From Morinoia aosen (taxonomy: Eukaryota > Arthropoda > Malacostraca > Amphipoda > Talitridae), in contig CM059559.1 in NCBI GenBank assembly GCA_030386875.1, positions 66,540,392 through 66,604,391 of the forward strand: a stretch of 64,000 bases of DNA, read 5' to 3'. Shown here piece after piece: positions 42,403-53,871 of the stretch. The stretch's first letter is position 1, and every line of letters begins with the position of its first letter. The notes beneath the pieces are model-generated. The model did no database searches and was not told where the DNA came from. It saw nothing but the letters and a program-made list of their open reading frames with translations. Made by a program: the position numbers and the translations under genes.

Positions 42403-44084
42403 CTCTGCTAAGAAGCCCAAGGTCTCTCCTAATTGCTCGTCAGGACCTGTCTCGCAATTGGAAGCGAGAGGAGCTCGAATGAGAGAAGAGGCAGCAATCT
42501 TGGCGTAGTTCTGCGTGAACGTTTGGGCATCTGAGAACTTCTGCAGCAGACGAATTTTCCCAAAGAACAATTCGAGCTCATCTTGACAGAGATTTCTCGT
42601 TGATAGGTATGGCAGATGATGGCCATCCAAAACAGGTCTCAATGAAAGAATGACCGTTATGGATTGGATCAAACCTTGGATGAAGCGGCATCTCCGGGCA
42701 ATATTCAAGTCTTCCAGTTCTTGCAACCATTCAACAGCCTCCTTCAAAAATTGAATGGATGGTGATCGAGACTGGATTGGTTTCCGAAGTGGCACAGGGT
42801 CTCCTGGTGTCATCAAATATGTCATTCATTTTTTTCAAATAAGTGCTTGTTGCTGCAGCAGAAGAGCCTATTTTACCCTTAGCAATGCAGGTGTCAATAG
42901 CAGCAGAGCATGAATTGGAAAGAACCTGAGCAGTTAATTTCACCTTCATTTTGGCACCAAATTTCAAGTTGTACACTTGTTTGTCGGTAACAAGTGGCAT
43001 TCTTCGAAGGTTTTTGTCCCGGTCTAACTGGAAGACAGTTTCAACATCTTTCCAACTTGCTGGCACTGAGAAGGATGGAGCATTTACATCTCCATTCAAC
43101 AGAAAGTTTCGAGCACTTTTCAGCAAGTGCAGAGGGTCTCTGAATGCAAGATAGCTCTTCTGATTAATTGTAATTTTTGGGTTGAGTGGTGTGGATCCAA
43201 TGGCCTTCAAAGCTGTTTCAAAATTAGAGCCTTGATCAGTAGTTACACCGAGAACTAAGAACTCGTCATTTTCCAATGTTTTGATTGCATTTGTAATTAT
43301 TGCAGCAACTTCATCAGACTTCATAACATTGACCGAGAAATAATAACCAATGGGAAATTTCCAGTGATTTGTCACACCAACTGCCATTACACACAGAGCA
43401 GATGATGCCAACTTCCTTGAACGAGTCTCGCCGTGATCCTCATATCCAATAATAAGATCCTTGCTCTGATTGTAAGCAAGTCCTTTTCTCAATGACATTT
43501 CGTCTAACAGAATGAATGTCAGCCTATCGGCATTAGCTTGAGGATTGATCTTGAGTTTCATCATCTGAACATTTTTCTTTGAAACACCCGGAGACATTTT
43601 CAAAGTTTTTAGCAACCGTTGAACAGTAGACAGTGAAGGCAATGGCAGCATTCTCCTCAACAAATTGTATCCTGATATGCTGCAGCTCACAAGAATATTT
43701 ACCGCCATCCATTTTTAATAGAGTGTGTACCTTCTTTTGTCTTTTAGTTTCATTTTGACGAATTCACTCAGGTATGGTCCCAGCTCTGGGTACAACTGAA
43801 TTAGCTGCGTGTCAATGTTGAAACACTTGTGTTGAACAGGTCTCCTTTTCCTACCGAAGAAGTGCCTTTTCTTGCGTTCCTTTGAGTTTGCCGCACTTTC
43901 CACTCTGCTGGGACAAGGAAATAATTATCGCTGACAAGACAGACTTGGATTTGAGTGCTGAATTTGGGAAGTTGATAGGTCTTTTTTTGCAGTTGAGCAA
44001 TGAATTGAAGCAGTGGCTGGTTTAGTAGTCAAACCGGCTTCCTTGCTGGATGATTGAGGACTTGAAAAAGCTTGCTTGGGGGCT

Positions 44085-44640
44085 GATGACAGACTGGAAC
44101 TCTTGGTGGGTGTTTGATGACGTGAACAAGCTTTCACAGAAGGTGATGAAAGACTGGAACTTTTGGTGGCTGATTGATGACTTGAACAGGCTTTCACAGA
44201 AGGTGATGAAAGACTGGAGCTTTTAGTGGCTGTTTGATGACGTGAACAAGCTTTCACAGAAGGTAATGAAAGACTGGAACTCTTGGTGGCTGATTGATGA
44301 CTTGAACAGGCTTTCACAGAAGGTGATGAAAGACTGGAACTCTTGGTGGCTGTTTGATGACTTGAACAGGCTTTCACAGAAGGTGATGAAAGACTGGAAC
44401 TCTTGGGGGGCTGATTGATGACGTGAACAAGTTTTCACAGAAGGTGATGAAAGACTGGAACTCTTGGTGGCTGTTTGATGGCTTGAACAGGCTCTCACAG
44501 AAGGTGATGAAAGACTGAAACTTTTGGTGGCTGTTTGATGACGTGAACAGGCTTTCACAGAAGCTGATGAAAGACTGGAACTCTTGGTGGCTGTTTGATG
44601 ACTTGAATGGTCTCTCTCAGAAGTTGATTGAAAACTCAAA
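44085..44640 (-). repeat. 60-bp coding minisatellite in the P-like transposase
   Basis: About nine tandem 60-bp units, each encoding a variant of KACSSHQTATKSSSLSSPSV on the minus strand. A 1-bp G insertion at about 44403-44408 (six G where others read GGTGG) shifts the frame between two units. Being 60 bp, gain or loss of units keeps the frame. Confidence 0.85.
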
Positions 44641-44905
44641 CGGGCTCTTTTGGTGGCTGATTGAGGACTTGAATAGGTTCTTTTGGTGGCTGATTGAGGA
44701 CTTGAATAGGTTCTTTTAGTGGCTGATTGAGGATTTGATCCACTGGTCATATGAAGAGTTGGAGGATGTTGAGATGATGAAATTGTGATCTCTGTTTCTG
44801 AAATTTGTTGGGATGGAGGGATAGGAACCAGTGTAGGTGGATCATTATCCAATAGCAGTGAGTGATCAGTAGCTTGATTGGGTCGCATTTCAATTCCATG
44901 TCCTG

Positions 44906-45589
44906 GAAGATAAAAAATTCATATAAAACACAGTATCTAGCAACTCTTTAAATAAAAATTTAGAAATCCCCTATAATGAAATCTTGACTAAACATATGAA
45001 AGTAAAGTAAACACATGAATACATAAAAAGCTTGTGACCCTTAATTTGGTAAAGAGTTTTCTAAACTACTGAAAAGAGCTCAATACAATCTAACAAAGCT
45101 AATGAAGAATTGAAATTTAAATTCTTGAAAAAAATTACCTTGGAAGAGAAAAACCAGACCCTAAAGGCTTGGTATATACATACACCTAAATAAGAACTTA
45201 GAGAAATTTCTAAACACTTTTGATAACAAAGGTTTAATGGACTCAATCTTTAGCTCATGAACATGACATACGTTTTAATGAATTAATGTAATAGATATAT
45301 TTTATAATACAATTAGAGGTGTTGCAATTATCTATTACAAACAATTTTATCAGACTAAATTAGATAACTGAAAACTTACAATACTTATAGTAAAAAAGGG
45401 CATTACAATGAAGGCCCGGTAAATCATTGACAGATTGAAATGTAATAAAGGAATTTTGTTGCCAATTCTTTTTACTGAATTTGTACAATCAAGCCAAACT
45501 AGCTTTTATGAAGAACCAACCTGCAAAAAAAATGTTTTATAATGTTTTTATCCACCAAACTGGATCAGTCAAATTTGAATTATGAATAC
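44906..45589. other. No gene seen (probably upstream intron of the P-like gene)
   Basis: AT-rich. The expected THAP exon is not visible here; it may have been beyond the hAT3 insertion point or lost. Confidence 0.4.
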
Positions 45590-45604
45590 ATAGATACCAG
45601 GGTT

Positions 45605-45790
45605 GCGGAGTCGGAGTCGGGAGTCGGAGTCGCCGGAGTCGCATGTTTTAGGGTGGAGTCGGAGTCAGAGTCGGAGTCGCTTCTCTGAAGTGTGGTGGAG
45701 TGGAGTCGGAGTCGCTTTTCCGAGTGTGGTGGAGTCGGAGTCGGAGTCGGAGTCGTTCATTCGGATGGGGTGGAGTCGAAGTTGGAGTCG
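45605..45790 (+). repeat. GGAGTCGGAGTC array, left end of hAT3
   Basis: Irregular repeats of GGAGTCGGAGTCG with GGGTGGAGTCGGAGT variants. The frame at 45603-45839 (R/S/E string) is repeat-derived. Confidence 0.85.
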
Positions 45791-46152
45791 CTATTTTTTG
45801 ATGTCTTCGATTCTAATTTTTACTGAAAATAATTTATAATTGCTTAAAACCGAGAGTAAACAAAACAGAGTTAAAATACTCTGCTGAAAATCTAAAAATA
45901 CGCAATGTTTTTGTTGATTATCTTGTTTTAAGTTTGAAACAGCGTATTTATACCTATCACCTAATACCGTCATTGTTGTCTAGTCGTTGTGGGTTTGCAT
46001 TCCTATATATGATAAATACAAGAAAGAAGTATAATTGTACTGGAGTAATAATGAATATTTGGCAGTTATTTAAGCAAGAATTAGTAATTTGAAGCATTGA
46101 AAATTTGTTATGTATATTTATGTTTCGTTCATTTCCCCTTCAGTTAGGACAC

Positions 46153-46404
46153 AGGAAGTAGCAAATAGTACTAAATGTGTTGCAAGTTACTTGTAGAACA
46201 TTTCAGCTGATACAATACATTGTACTCACGTAAGGAGTGGTAACTATGTACGCTCTTAATGATGCATTGATTGATCAATGCATCAATCAATGCATCATTA
46301 AGAGCGTACATAGTTACCACTCCTTACGTGAGTACAATGTATTGTATCAGCTGAAATGTTCTACAAGTAACTTGCAACACATTTAGTACTATTTGCTACT
46401 TCCT
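46153..46404. repeat. 252-bp near-perfect palindrome
   Basis: Arms of about 123 bp (AGGAAGTAGCAAATAGTACT ... inverted to 46404) around a short centre near 46276-46281. I find no mismatches in the arms by eye. Transcription would give a long hairpin RNA. Confidence 0.85.
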
Positions 46405-46429
46405 CAATGCACTAGTCTTTGCAGAAACT

Positions 46430-47540
46430 TAAAGTTATGTTGTGATCATGAATATATTTAGTCTTTAGGTTATGATTCCTTGCCAATGAGTAGTCTTTGC
46501 CAAAACCTGAAGCTATGTTCTGGTGCATAAAGACTTCTAGTTCTCAGGTTATGTTATCAAAATTGATATGGCTTCCTTGTCTCTAGGTCAAGTTAACATG
46601 TATTATTAATAACAATTTCTGCTCATTTATAAAGTTATTTCTTGAATGTTGTTTGGTTCTTTCAGAGTTATATTGTATTTCGATACATCATTAGCATGTT
46701 GAATTTTTATATTCGGTATCACTCCCCAGTTTTTAAGCGTACGCTGAAATGGAGAACTTTATATTATGCTACTACAATTTTAAACACTGAAATAGTATCC
46801 GTTTTGCAGCATTACATAATTAACTACTTCTTCTTATGAAAGATTTGGAAATGTTGTAAGGTAATCAATATCGGCATTGAGACACATGAAAAATTAAAAT
46901 ACAATGTAAACGAGCTTCAATGAAAATAATAACACACTAGCAAAAACTTCACTTAATCACACACATATTGTAATGAAAGCAATGCACTATCTCAGCAGCA
47001 ATGGTTGTTACATTTATGCGATAGTGCAATTTTTCTTACTGGAGACGTTTGAAATCGCTCCAAAAAACATAAAATTAGAAGAACTTGGGCGTTTATTAAA
47101 ATAAGAAAGTGTCAAACATAAAGTAAAAGGTTAGACGAGAATAAGAGCTAGTATCATATTACACGCAAAGATGCTAAAAGTCTCTTTCATTCGTAAACAA
47201 AACGTTCCGAAAACTTCAGTCCCCTGCGACGAAAGCAAAACAACTTCAGCCTATTATAGCCGAGCTATAAAATAGTGTTGAGCAATAATATGACACCTTT
47301 TCTGCATTGTTACCCTGCATAGTGTAGACACAGAGAATAAGAGGCAGTGTGCAAATCTTGCCTACTTTATCTATATGTATATCATTTTGTGGATTTCAAG
47401 CATAGTCATTGAATTAACTATTATAATTTCACGGAATGAGTGTTTACTTAGTAATAAAAAAAACTTTGGATATATATTAATGCTTCTCAGTGTAGGCAGT
47501 GACTACTTTACCTACTCAGAAGACACTTATCAGTAATTTA
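46430..47540. other. hAT3 interior without gene
   Basis: AT-rich. Two imperfect ~75-bp direct repeats starting AGTCTTTGC lie at about 46423 and 46492. Confidence 0.5.
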
Positions 47541-48154
47541 CAGGGTGTTTCAGAATAAGAGGCAAAAAGTTGCCCACCTAGTAGATGTCCGAATACAAAC
47601 TTTTTCTTCTATGAAATTTTCCGAAGAAATGGACATTGAGATATTAGCCGTTTATTGTTTTACAGGATGAAATTTATTGACTAAATTACTCGCAATATTT
47701 ATATGAATTTACGTTGATCGAGCGAAATCTTTTAGTTGCATGACCTCCTAGATCTCCTTACATGATTCCATTCGATTTCATTTTTTGGGAACACATGAAG
47801 AGCCTTGTTTATGCTACACTCAATGAGTCTGAGGAAGATCTTGTGACCAGAATTGCAGTGGCTGCTGGCGAGATACCTAAATGCCAGATGTGTTTCCTAA
47901 TATCCGGCAGCCGTTAAGGCTAACATTCGAAAAGTGCATTGTTGTAGGTGGAACACATTTTGAACAATTTTGTAAAGTAAATTCAAAATAAATATTGCGA
48001 GTAATTGTGTCATTAAATTTCATAATTTAAAAAAATAAACAGCTAATATCTCACGACCCCGATTTTTGGGGAAAATTTAATGGAATTAAAAGTGTTTATT
48101 TGGCCATTTTATACTTGGTGTGCAATTTTGTACCTCGTGTTCTGAAACACTCAG
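47541..48154 (+). mobile_element. Tc1/mariner deletion derivative
   Basis: Long TIRs of about 180 bp: CAGGGTGTTTCAGAATAAG (47541) against, inverted, CTGAGTGTTTCAGAACACG (48154); both arms share GAGATATTAGC and TTACTCGCAATATTTAT. Between them (about 47748-47880) lies the transposase C-terminus: PRSPYMIPFDFIFWEHMKSL then VYATLNESEEDLVTRI. The usual PRSPDLxPxDFFLWG block has its first Asp changed to Tyr. The N-terminal two thirds are deleted. Inactive. Confidence 0.75.
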
Positions 48155-48970
48155 AACTCAGAACAAGAACTTGAAACTGTTGAAATTAGTTCTTTCTTTT
48201 CTTTGTCTTTTTGTTTTGCAGCTACATCTTTTCATTTCGTTTTTTGTTTAAATTTAACTTTCTATAATTTGAGCTTCTACCAGACCTATTAACCTAAAAT
48301 CGCTTAAATCACCGTTTTCATAAAAGTCGGTCTGGCTCCTCTAACTTATTTCTCTTGCGTAAGAAGCAGTCTCTTTCTGCGACTTTAACTCCTCGACCCG
48401 GTAAACAGGCCCTTATTATTCAAGGTAATTAATTGTCAATTAATTGTTAAAATCTTAGTGCTATATGCAATCTTGCAATAAGATACGATATTCAGCTAGT
48501 CAGCGACCAGACATCTTAAAACTCTGTTTCATTTTACTCAGAACTCCACTAAAACTTCCTACCGGAGTACCGTGCTGATGACCGGCCACGTCCATTGGTT
48601 GTCTTCTATTTTTAAGGAGTTTCGTTTTTAAAACTAACATTTCGTTAAAGAAAATCTTTGGTCTCCGTTTTAAAGGAATTTAATAATAAAAATAGTACAA
48701 AGGACGCTTCTGTGCGTACTGCTGGAATCCTCAAAATACGCCTAATTTGGGTGCCGTTTCCTTTTTTGCGCATCTCGGCAAACGACTTGCTGCTGTTCCC
48801 TTGAATTTATTCTGTATTTGAAATAAATGTTCGAACAGTAACCCTTAAGTTTTAAATCCTAAAATTCCATTGTAATAACATAGAAGAGATTACGCACAGG
48901 AAATACCTAAACCAATTTATTTATTTGTTTAAGGGGACACTTGCCCTTTATTGTATAAGAAAAATCAACA
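48155..48970. other. hAT3 interior, no gene
   Basis: Nothing recognised. Confidence 0.45.
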
Positions 48971-48973
48971 CTA

Positions 48974-49747
48974 TGCCGGGTGCTCCACAAAAATGTCCCC
49001 AACTTTTTAATTGATTATATCCCCGCTTTAAATTAACATATTGAAATTATCTGTGTTTCAGATTGTAGTAAATTTCATTCCCTTTTCAAATAATTAAAGT
49101 TTTTGAAAATCAGTTCAATAACCACCTTACAATGATCGATTTACTGAAAAGGGTAGAAAAACTAATTGCTCAGAGGGAAAGTTTTAAAAGCAACACTGGT
49201 GTCCTTCTTCATTTCTCAATACCTACTGTTAAGAATAATTTCATAATGATGTATCCTACATACCACCAAGTATTTACCCTCTGAAAGGTTTCAAGTGTTT
49301 TCAATAACAGTGTTTCAAGCACTGAAAGAAAATGGTAAAATAATCTGTAAAACTCTTCGTTCAATGGTGGCCAGAAGTAATACTTGCCTTGAGAGAAATG
49401 CAGGGTATGTCGAAGAATACTGAATTACTTTATTTGTTTGAACGTTTTTTATGGTAATTATTTGTGAATTTTTTATACTTTTGTTTGTTCATTTTTTTGG
49501 ACAGTACAGAATAAGGAAGAGTATCAATATTGCTTAAAAAACTTTTCCTTTGAACAATTAGTTTTTCTAACTCTTCCAGTAAATTGATCATTGTAAAATG
49601 TTAATTCAACTGATTTTCAAAAACTTGAATTATTCGAAAAGGAAACAAAATTGATTACATTGTGAATAAAAGACAATTCAAATATTTTAATTTAAATCGG
49701 AGATATAATTAATTGAAAAATCGGGGACATTTTTTGGGACACCCGGT
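48974..49747. mobile_element. Foldback/MITE element with ~245-bp inverted arms
   Basis: Ends TGCCGGGTGCTCCACAAAAA and, inverted, ACCGGGTGTCCCAAAAAATG. Arms (48974-49220 and about 49505-49747) share AATGTCCCC, AGTTTTTGAAAATCAGTT and TTAGAAAAACTAATTG-like words at about 85 percent by eye. TA lies at both outer ends, suggesting Tc1/mariner-type. No coding. Confidence 0.75.
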
Positions 49748-49749
49748 AT

Positions 49750-50880
49750 AATAAAAACCCAGGTGTCCGTCAATTTGTAAATAAATATATGTTCTCGTGC
49801 GTAATTTCTCCTATTTTATTACAATGGGAATCTGCTTGCTTGGACAGTATTATGAATACCATTGAAATATTATGAAAAACATGGCATCTGCTCACTTTTG
49901 TTTATAAATAAAAAACATTGCGTCAAAATCGAATCTATTGTCACGAAATTGCGGCTAATCGCAGTAAAAAGGTATGGCAATTTTTTAAAAAACTTCTTGC
50001 CGAATAATAATATAAATTATAATACAGTGTTGTTGCTTGCTTGGTTAGTGTGTGCGTCTGTGACATTCTTAAAGATACCTTAACTGTGATAAAAGTTTTA
50101 CCAGTGCACAAGTACGAGCATACTGTATTTTAATCGCGGGTACTATTAGGATGGGTACATTTGTTTGTCATCTTTATCTTGATATTTTTTTAAAACGATA
50201 CCATCGAATCCCGTCATTTTTCACCAATCATGTACTCTAGTAATTTGTCAATTAACATTCTGCAGTCAATTTAAAAGTCGATCGTTAATAAAGAATATAG
50301 TGAACATATGTACAGGTTTCAACATCTGCAACCGTCTACTACTAAGAATGACAGTCGTGTGTTTATTTATACGTTTCGTGTCACGCTCTTAAGAATCGAT
50401 AGGAAAAAGTTAGCACTGGCGGTCTTGGTTTCAGTTCACGGTCAATTAATACACTCATTTTCGTACGAGCGTTCTAGCTATAATGCGACTTTCAAAACAA
50501 TTGAGAGATCCAAAGCCTTATATACCAGAGTTCTAATCGTGGATACCGAGTTCGGCAGGGTATTGTATATTACAATGTACTGTATTACAATACACTATAT
50601 TGCATATTACAATATACGTACACAAGCTCGCAGTTGCATTCAGTAATGTTGAATATCTGTATCTAGGATACGACACGAATGGCTATAAATACTTCTCTTG
50701 CGGCTCAAAAATACTGTGTTCCAAGTGTTTATTACTCTAATAAGAAAAATAAGTTACCTTTGGAATAAGTTTAAGCATGGAAACTCCACTCGAGCGAAAA
50801 TTTGTTGAAGAAAAGTATTGAATCCTGTCATTTTTGACGGACCGTGTACGCTAGTTAAGAAATAAAATATTCATCTTATA
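49750..50880. other. hAT3 interior, no supported gene
   Basis: Frames at 49862-50083 and 50308-50646 have no recognisable domain and no splice or start context that supports them. Confidence 0.45.
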
Positions 50881-50889
50881 AATTATGAA

Positions 50890-51115
50890 TAGGTGGAGTT
50901 GGAGTCCCAAAATGTCGAATAGCCGGAGTCGGTGTTGGAGTCGCCCAATTTTGGAAAGGTGGAGTCGGAGTCGGAGTCGCCAAATTCTGAAAAGGTGGAG
51001 TCGGAGTCGGAGTCGCCAAATTCTGGAAAGGTGGAGTCAGAGTCGGAGTCGGAGTCGCCAAATTCTGGAAAGGTGGAGTCGGAGTCGGAGTCGCAAATTT
51101 ATTCCTCCGACTTCG
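50890..51115 (-). repeat. GGAGTCGGAGTC array, right end of hAT3
   Basis: Four to five copies of a ~55-bp unit (GCCAAATTCTGGAAAGGTGG plus GGAGTCGGAGTC). The open frames on both strands here are repeat-derived (S/R/E or T/P strings). Confidence 0.85.
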
Positions 51116-51131
51116 CAACCCTGATAGATAC

Positions 51132-51519
51132 CAAGAGTAAGTACGGATGAGCCAATGGCTGCATTGACATTGATTCACAATGGCTGCAGCTGCACCATTT
51201 GCACTGAAAACACAGATTAATGGAATACTGTACCAAGTCATTAACTGTGCCAAACTCAAATTTGACATGAAATTAAATGGTGCTACAGTGTGGATACACA
51301 TTAACAATATTTCCTTAATTCTAATAATAACTAACACGAGTCACCCATGATGAGCTTTCATTATGGGGATACTAATGAACGTATATTCTTGAAAACAATA
51401 CTACCCTACAGGTGACAAGAAAAATATGTATAACAGAATGTCCATTGATACATTTTATTTCCGAATTCTAATACTTTTTTCTAATTTTTACTGACTAAAA
51501 ACAGCAAAAAATTACTACC
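51132..51519. other. No gene seen
   Basis: Between hAT3 and the 3' end of the second LINE. May be upstream DNA of the P-like gene, but no THAP motif is found. Confidence 0.4.
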
Positions 51520-51599
51520 TAATTTCTACATAATGAATGTCGTCCAAACGTGAGTAATTGGCCTCTAATGAGTAGTCTGAGTCAAAAATGCACTCAATA

Positions 51600-51978
51600 A
51601 CACAGGTTCAAAGAAAGAGAAACGCATGTACAAGGAAAATTCTCCTAGCTTCAATGATACTCAAATTACACTTCTGATCAAATCCAGCAAGACAGCTCAT
51701 ACCACAATCATATTCAGCACATCTGGCACGCCACTCATTTTCTTCATACCGCTCAAACACCACATTCATGAGACTCTCTCTCTCTCTTGCTCATACTTAC
51801 TACATTCCATCAAAAAATGCTGAATTGTTTTCTCCACTCCTTTGTCACACTGCTGACATAATATATGATTATTCTCATTCCACCTCCATGCACACGCTGA
51901 ATGACTTACATTCACGCTCAATGACTTACACCTCACAGCAAACAAGAGTTGACTACCAAAACTACCATCATTGAACAT
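51600..51978 (-). pseudogene. LINE C-terminal zinc-knuckle region
   Basis: ILCQQCDKGVEKTIQHFLME then C..YEQERERV: the C-x2-C...H...C motif with ET..HFL..C..Y..ER form found at the C-terminus of many LINE ORF2 proteins. The tail (FERYEENEWRARCAEYD) continues in another frame. Confidence 0.7.
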
Positions 51979-52367
51979 CTAACACTTAGGTACTTCCTTT
52001 TGCATATACCAGATTAGTGTAGGCTTTTGCGCCATGCTAAGCTTAGTCCATACTTGAACTTATTCAATCCATACTCCTTTGTTTGCCTCTCAATCTACTT
52101 TTTCCACCTCTTACAGTCCCACTCTGATCCCTCGCCTCCAACATTCACCAAAAGCCAGTCATCCTCAGGTCTCCCAATTCTAACACGAATAATATTTTGC
52201 ATACTTAATGTACTTGCATGCCCTCAACGTTCCTTATCCCAACAGCTTACACTCACATTCCATTCAAAAATATGCTCTACCCACCTGCCATTTTGTATTT
52301 TCTCAATTCTTATTTTATAATTCAACACAGCTTTCATCCTCCTTTCTGAAAATAGGCTCCACCTTAA

Positions 52368-53580
52368 GGGGACGGTCTGGGTCCACTTCCGGATTATGGT
52401 AGAATTTCGGTTTATAAATTGATCTTATAGAGTATTTTCTTGCGCATCCAACGGTATAATTCGCTCTCAAGTACGTACATTGGTTCGTCTTCTAGACGGG
52501 GTAAAAGACGCGCACTAGCGTGACGTTGGGGCGCGCCAATGGATGGGTGACCTCCCTCTTCCCCCCTCATTACGAGTCGGTATTGAGTGTTTCTCTACGG
52601 GAATAGCAAGAGAGTTCATTCATGGCCTTGCTTGAAATGCTTTAGTACTCAAATGAAACATTCCAACTCTCAGTGTTGATTATGATGATGTAACTGAGTG
52701 TTTGTTTCGAGTCCGGCTGCTCTGCGTCATCAGCTAAATAGCTGTTTTGTAAACATACTATCACCTCCCGCAGTTTTGAAGGTATGAGAATGGCAAATAT
52801 ATCATTCGAAAGGGCTCAAGAAGAGCTACCAGGAGAAATAATTGAAACAATTAAAATTTCTATGTAATCAAAGAAAAATCGTTTTTTTAAAAATGACTGG
52901 TTTTCTGAAATTTGGATTCATCGTTTTTTTATATGAATCCTTTCCCACAGTTTTAAAGTTACAGGAATGGCTAATATACCAATCGATAGAGATTGAAAAA
53001 ATCTACAATAGCTGTAAAACTTACTGAAAACAAATGATTAGTTTAGAAATAATATGAATTTTTTTTTTTTTAAATGGCTCTCCTGAAAAGTTAACTTTTT
53101 GATCTTTGAAGAGACACCTACTCCATAGTTTTGAAGGTACAGAAATGGCAAATATATCGATCGATAGCGATTGAATTATCTTAGAGAGGCGGTGGTATAG
53201 TTTTTTTAATTTCAAATCAAGTTGAAAATTAAAAGCAGAAGAATCTGAAGAAACGGAAAAGTGGTTGGTTTTTTGGGAAAAAGTTCTCATAATTCAAAAA
53301 ATCAAATTATCGAAAAACCATACCACCGGATCAAAAGACAAGACATTTAGCTACCTAGAAAACCTTCATCCAGTTTTGTAACTTCCAAATTGTGGGCAAG
53401 GTGTATTTTTCCGCAACACCCTTATTTTCATGTTTTTCAAAAAAAATCCTATTTTTTATGAATTTACGAATAAAACACACGAGTTCAAAAAGAAATGCCG
53501 CATCAATTGACACCTATTGTGAAAATCTTGAAAAAATCCATCGAGAAACGACGGACTTTCCCCCCCCCCAGACCGTCCCC
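52368..53580. mobile_element. TTAA-flanked element (piggyBac-type MITE?)
   Basis: TTAA at 52364-52367 and 53581-53584 flank inverted ends GGGGACGGTCTGGG. The LINE sequence continues across once removed (GGCTCCACC TTAA GGCTCC). TTAA duplication is the piggyBac rule, but GGGGACGG ends are unusual, so superfamily is uncertain. Inside are ~250-bp internal repeats with TTTTGAAGGTA and ATCGATCGATAG-like words; no transposase. Confidence 0.7.
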
Positions 53581-53871
53581 TTAAGGCTCCTCTAATACCT
53601 TCTGTAGCTGTCCATTTTGGAGCCCCCAATGGTAAAATTCTTACCTTATTTGTATTACATCTACCTTTTCAAGGTCACTTCCATTCAATGCAAGAGCATT
53701 CATACCATACATGACACTAGGTACAGCAACATAACTTCCACATTCATCTCACACATTCATACTTGTTTGCTCTTTATCTGGCCACACTACTTAACCGTCC
53801 ACTCCACTGCATTGCTTTTGCGACTTTCTCATCCTTAGTTTTAGTGTATACATCTTCACTTATCATACAAC

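Larger units (their letters stand above)
41030..44905 (-). pseudogene. P-element/THAP9-like transposase gene, decayed
   Basis: Minus-strand exons. 44905-43925: variable S/K/H-rich region with a 60-bp minisatellite, after an acceptor (TTTTTATCTTCCAG). 43903-42403: transposase core with SGYNLLRRMLPLPSLSTVQ, LLDEMSLRKGLAYNQSKDLI, GVTNHWKFPIGYYF, VLGVTTDQGSNFETALK, DPLHLLKSARNFLL, and CQDELELFFGKIRLLQKFSD. A canonical intron (42402-41616) joins FLAE to VPEESEVIP. The C-terminal exon holds AAAYISGYLAMKI and, in a shifted frame, FFVKCRTLQSMTAYN. DEM and TTDQGSN match P/THAP9 catalytic-core positions. Lesions: extra G at about 44406, in-frame TAA at 43925 and 43715, frameshifts near 42800 and 41260. 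The THAP zinc-finger exon is not found. Confidence 0.8.
45598..51123. mobile_element. hAT3: 5.5-kb non-coding element with GGAGTCG subterminal arrays
   Basis: Ends CAGGGTTGCGGAGTCGGAG (45598) and, inverted, CAGGGTTGCGAAGTCGGAGG (51123), flanked by identical ATAGATAC at 45590-45597 and 51124-51131. The CAGGG ends and 8-bp duplication indicate hAT. GGAGTCGGAGTCG arrays occupy 45605-45790 and, inverted relative to the ends, 50890-51115. No transposase coding is seen; the interior holds a palindrome, a mariner derivative and a foldback element. Probably mobilised in trans. Confidence 0.8.

Noticed and set aside
50876..51337. 153-codon minus frame with T/P repeats, and two plus frames
   Set aside because: Produced by the GGAGTCGGAGTC array at the end of hAT3.
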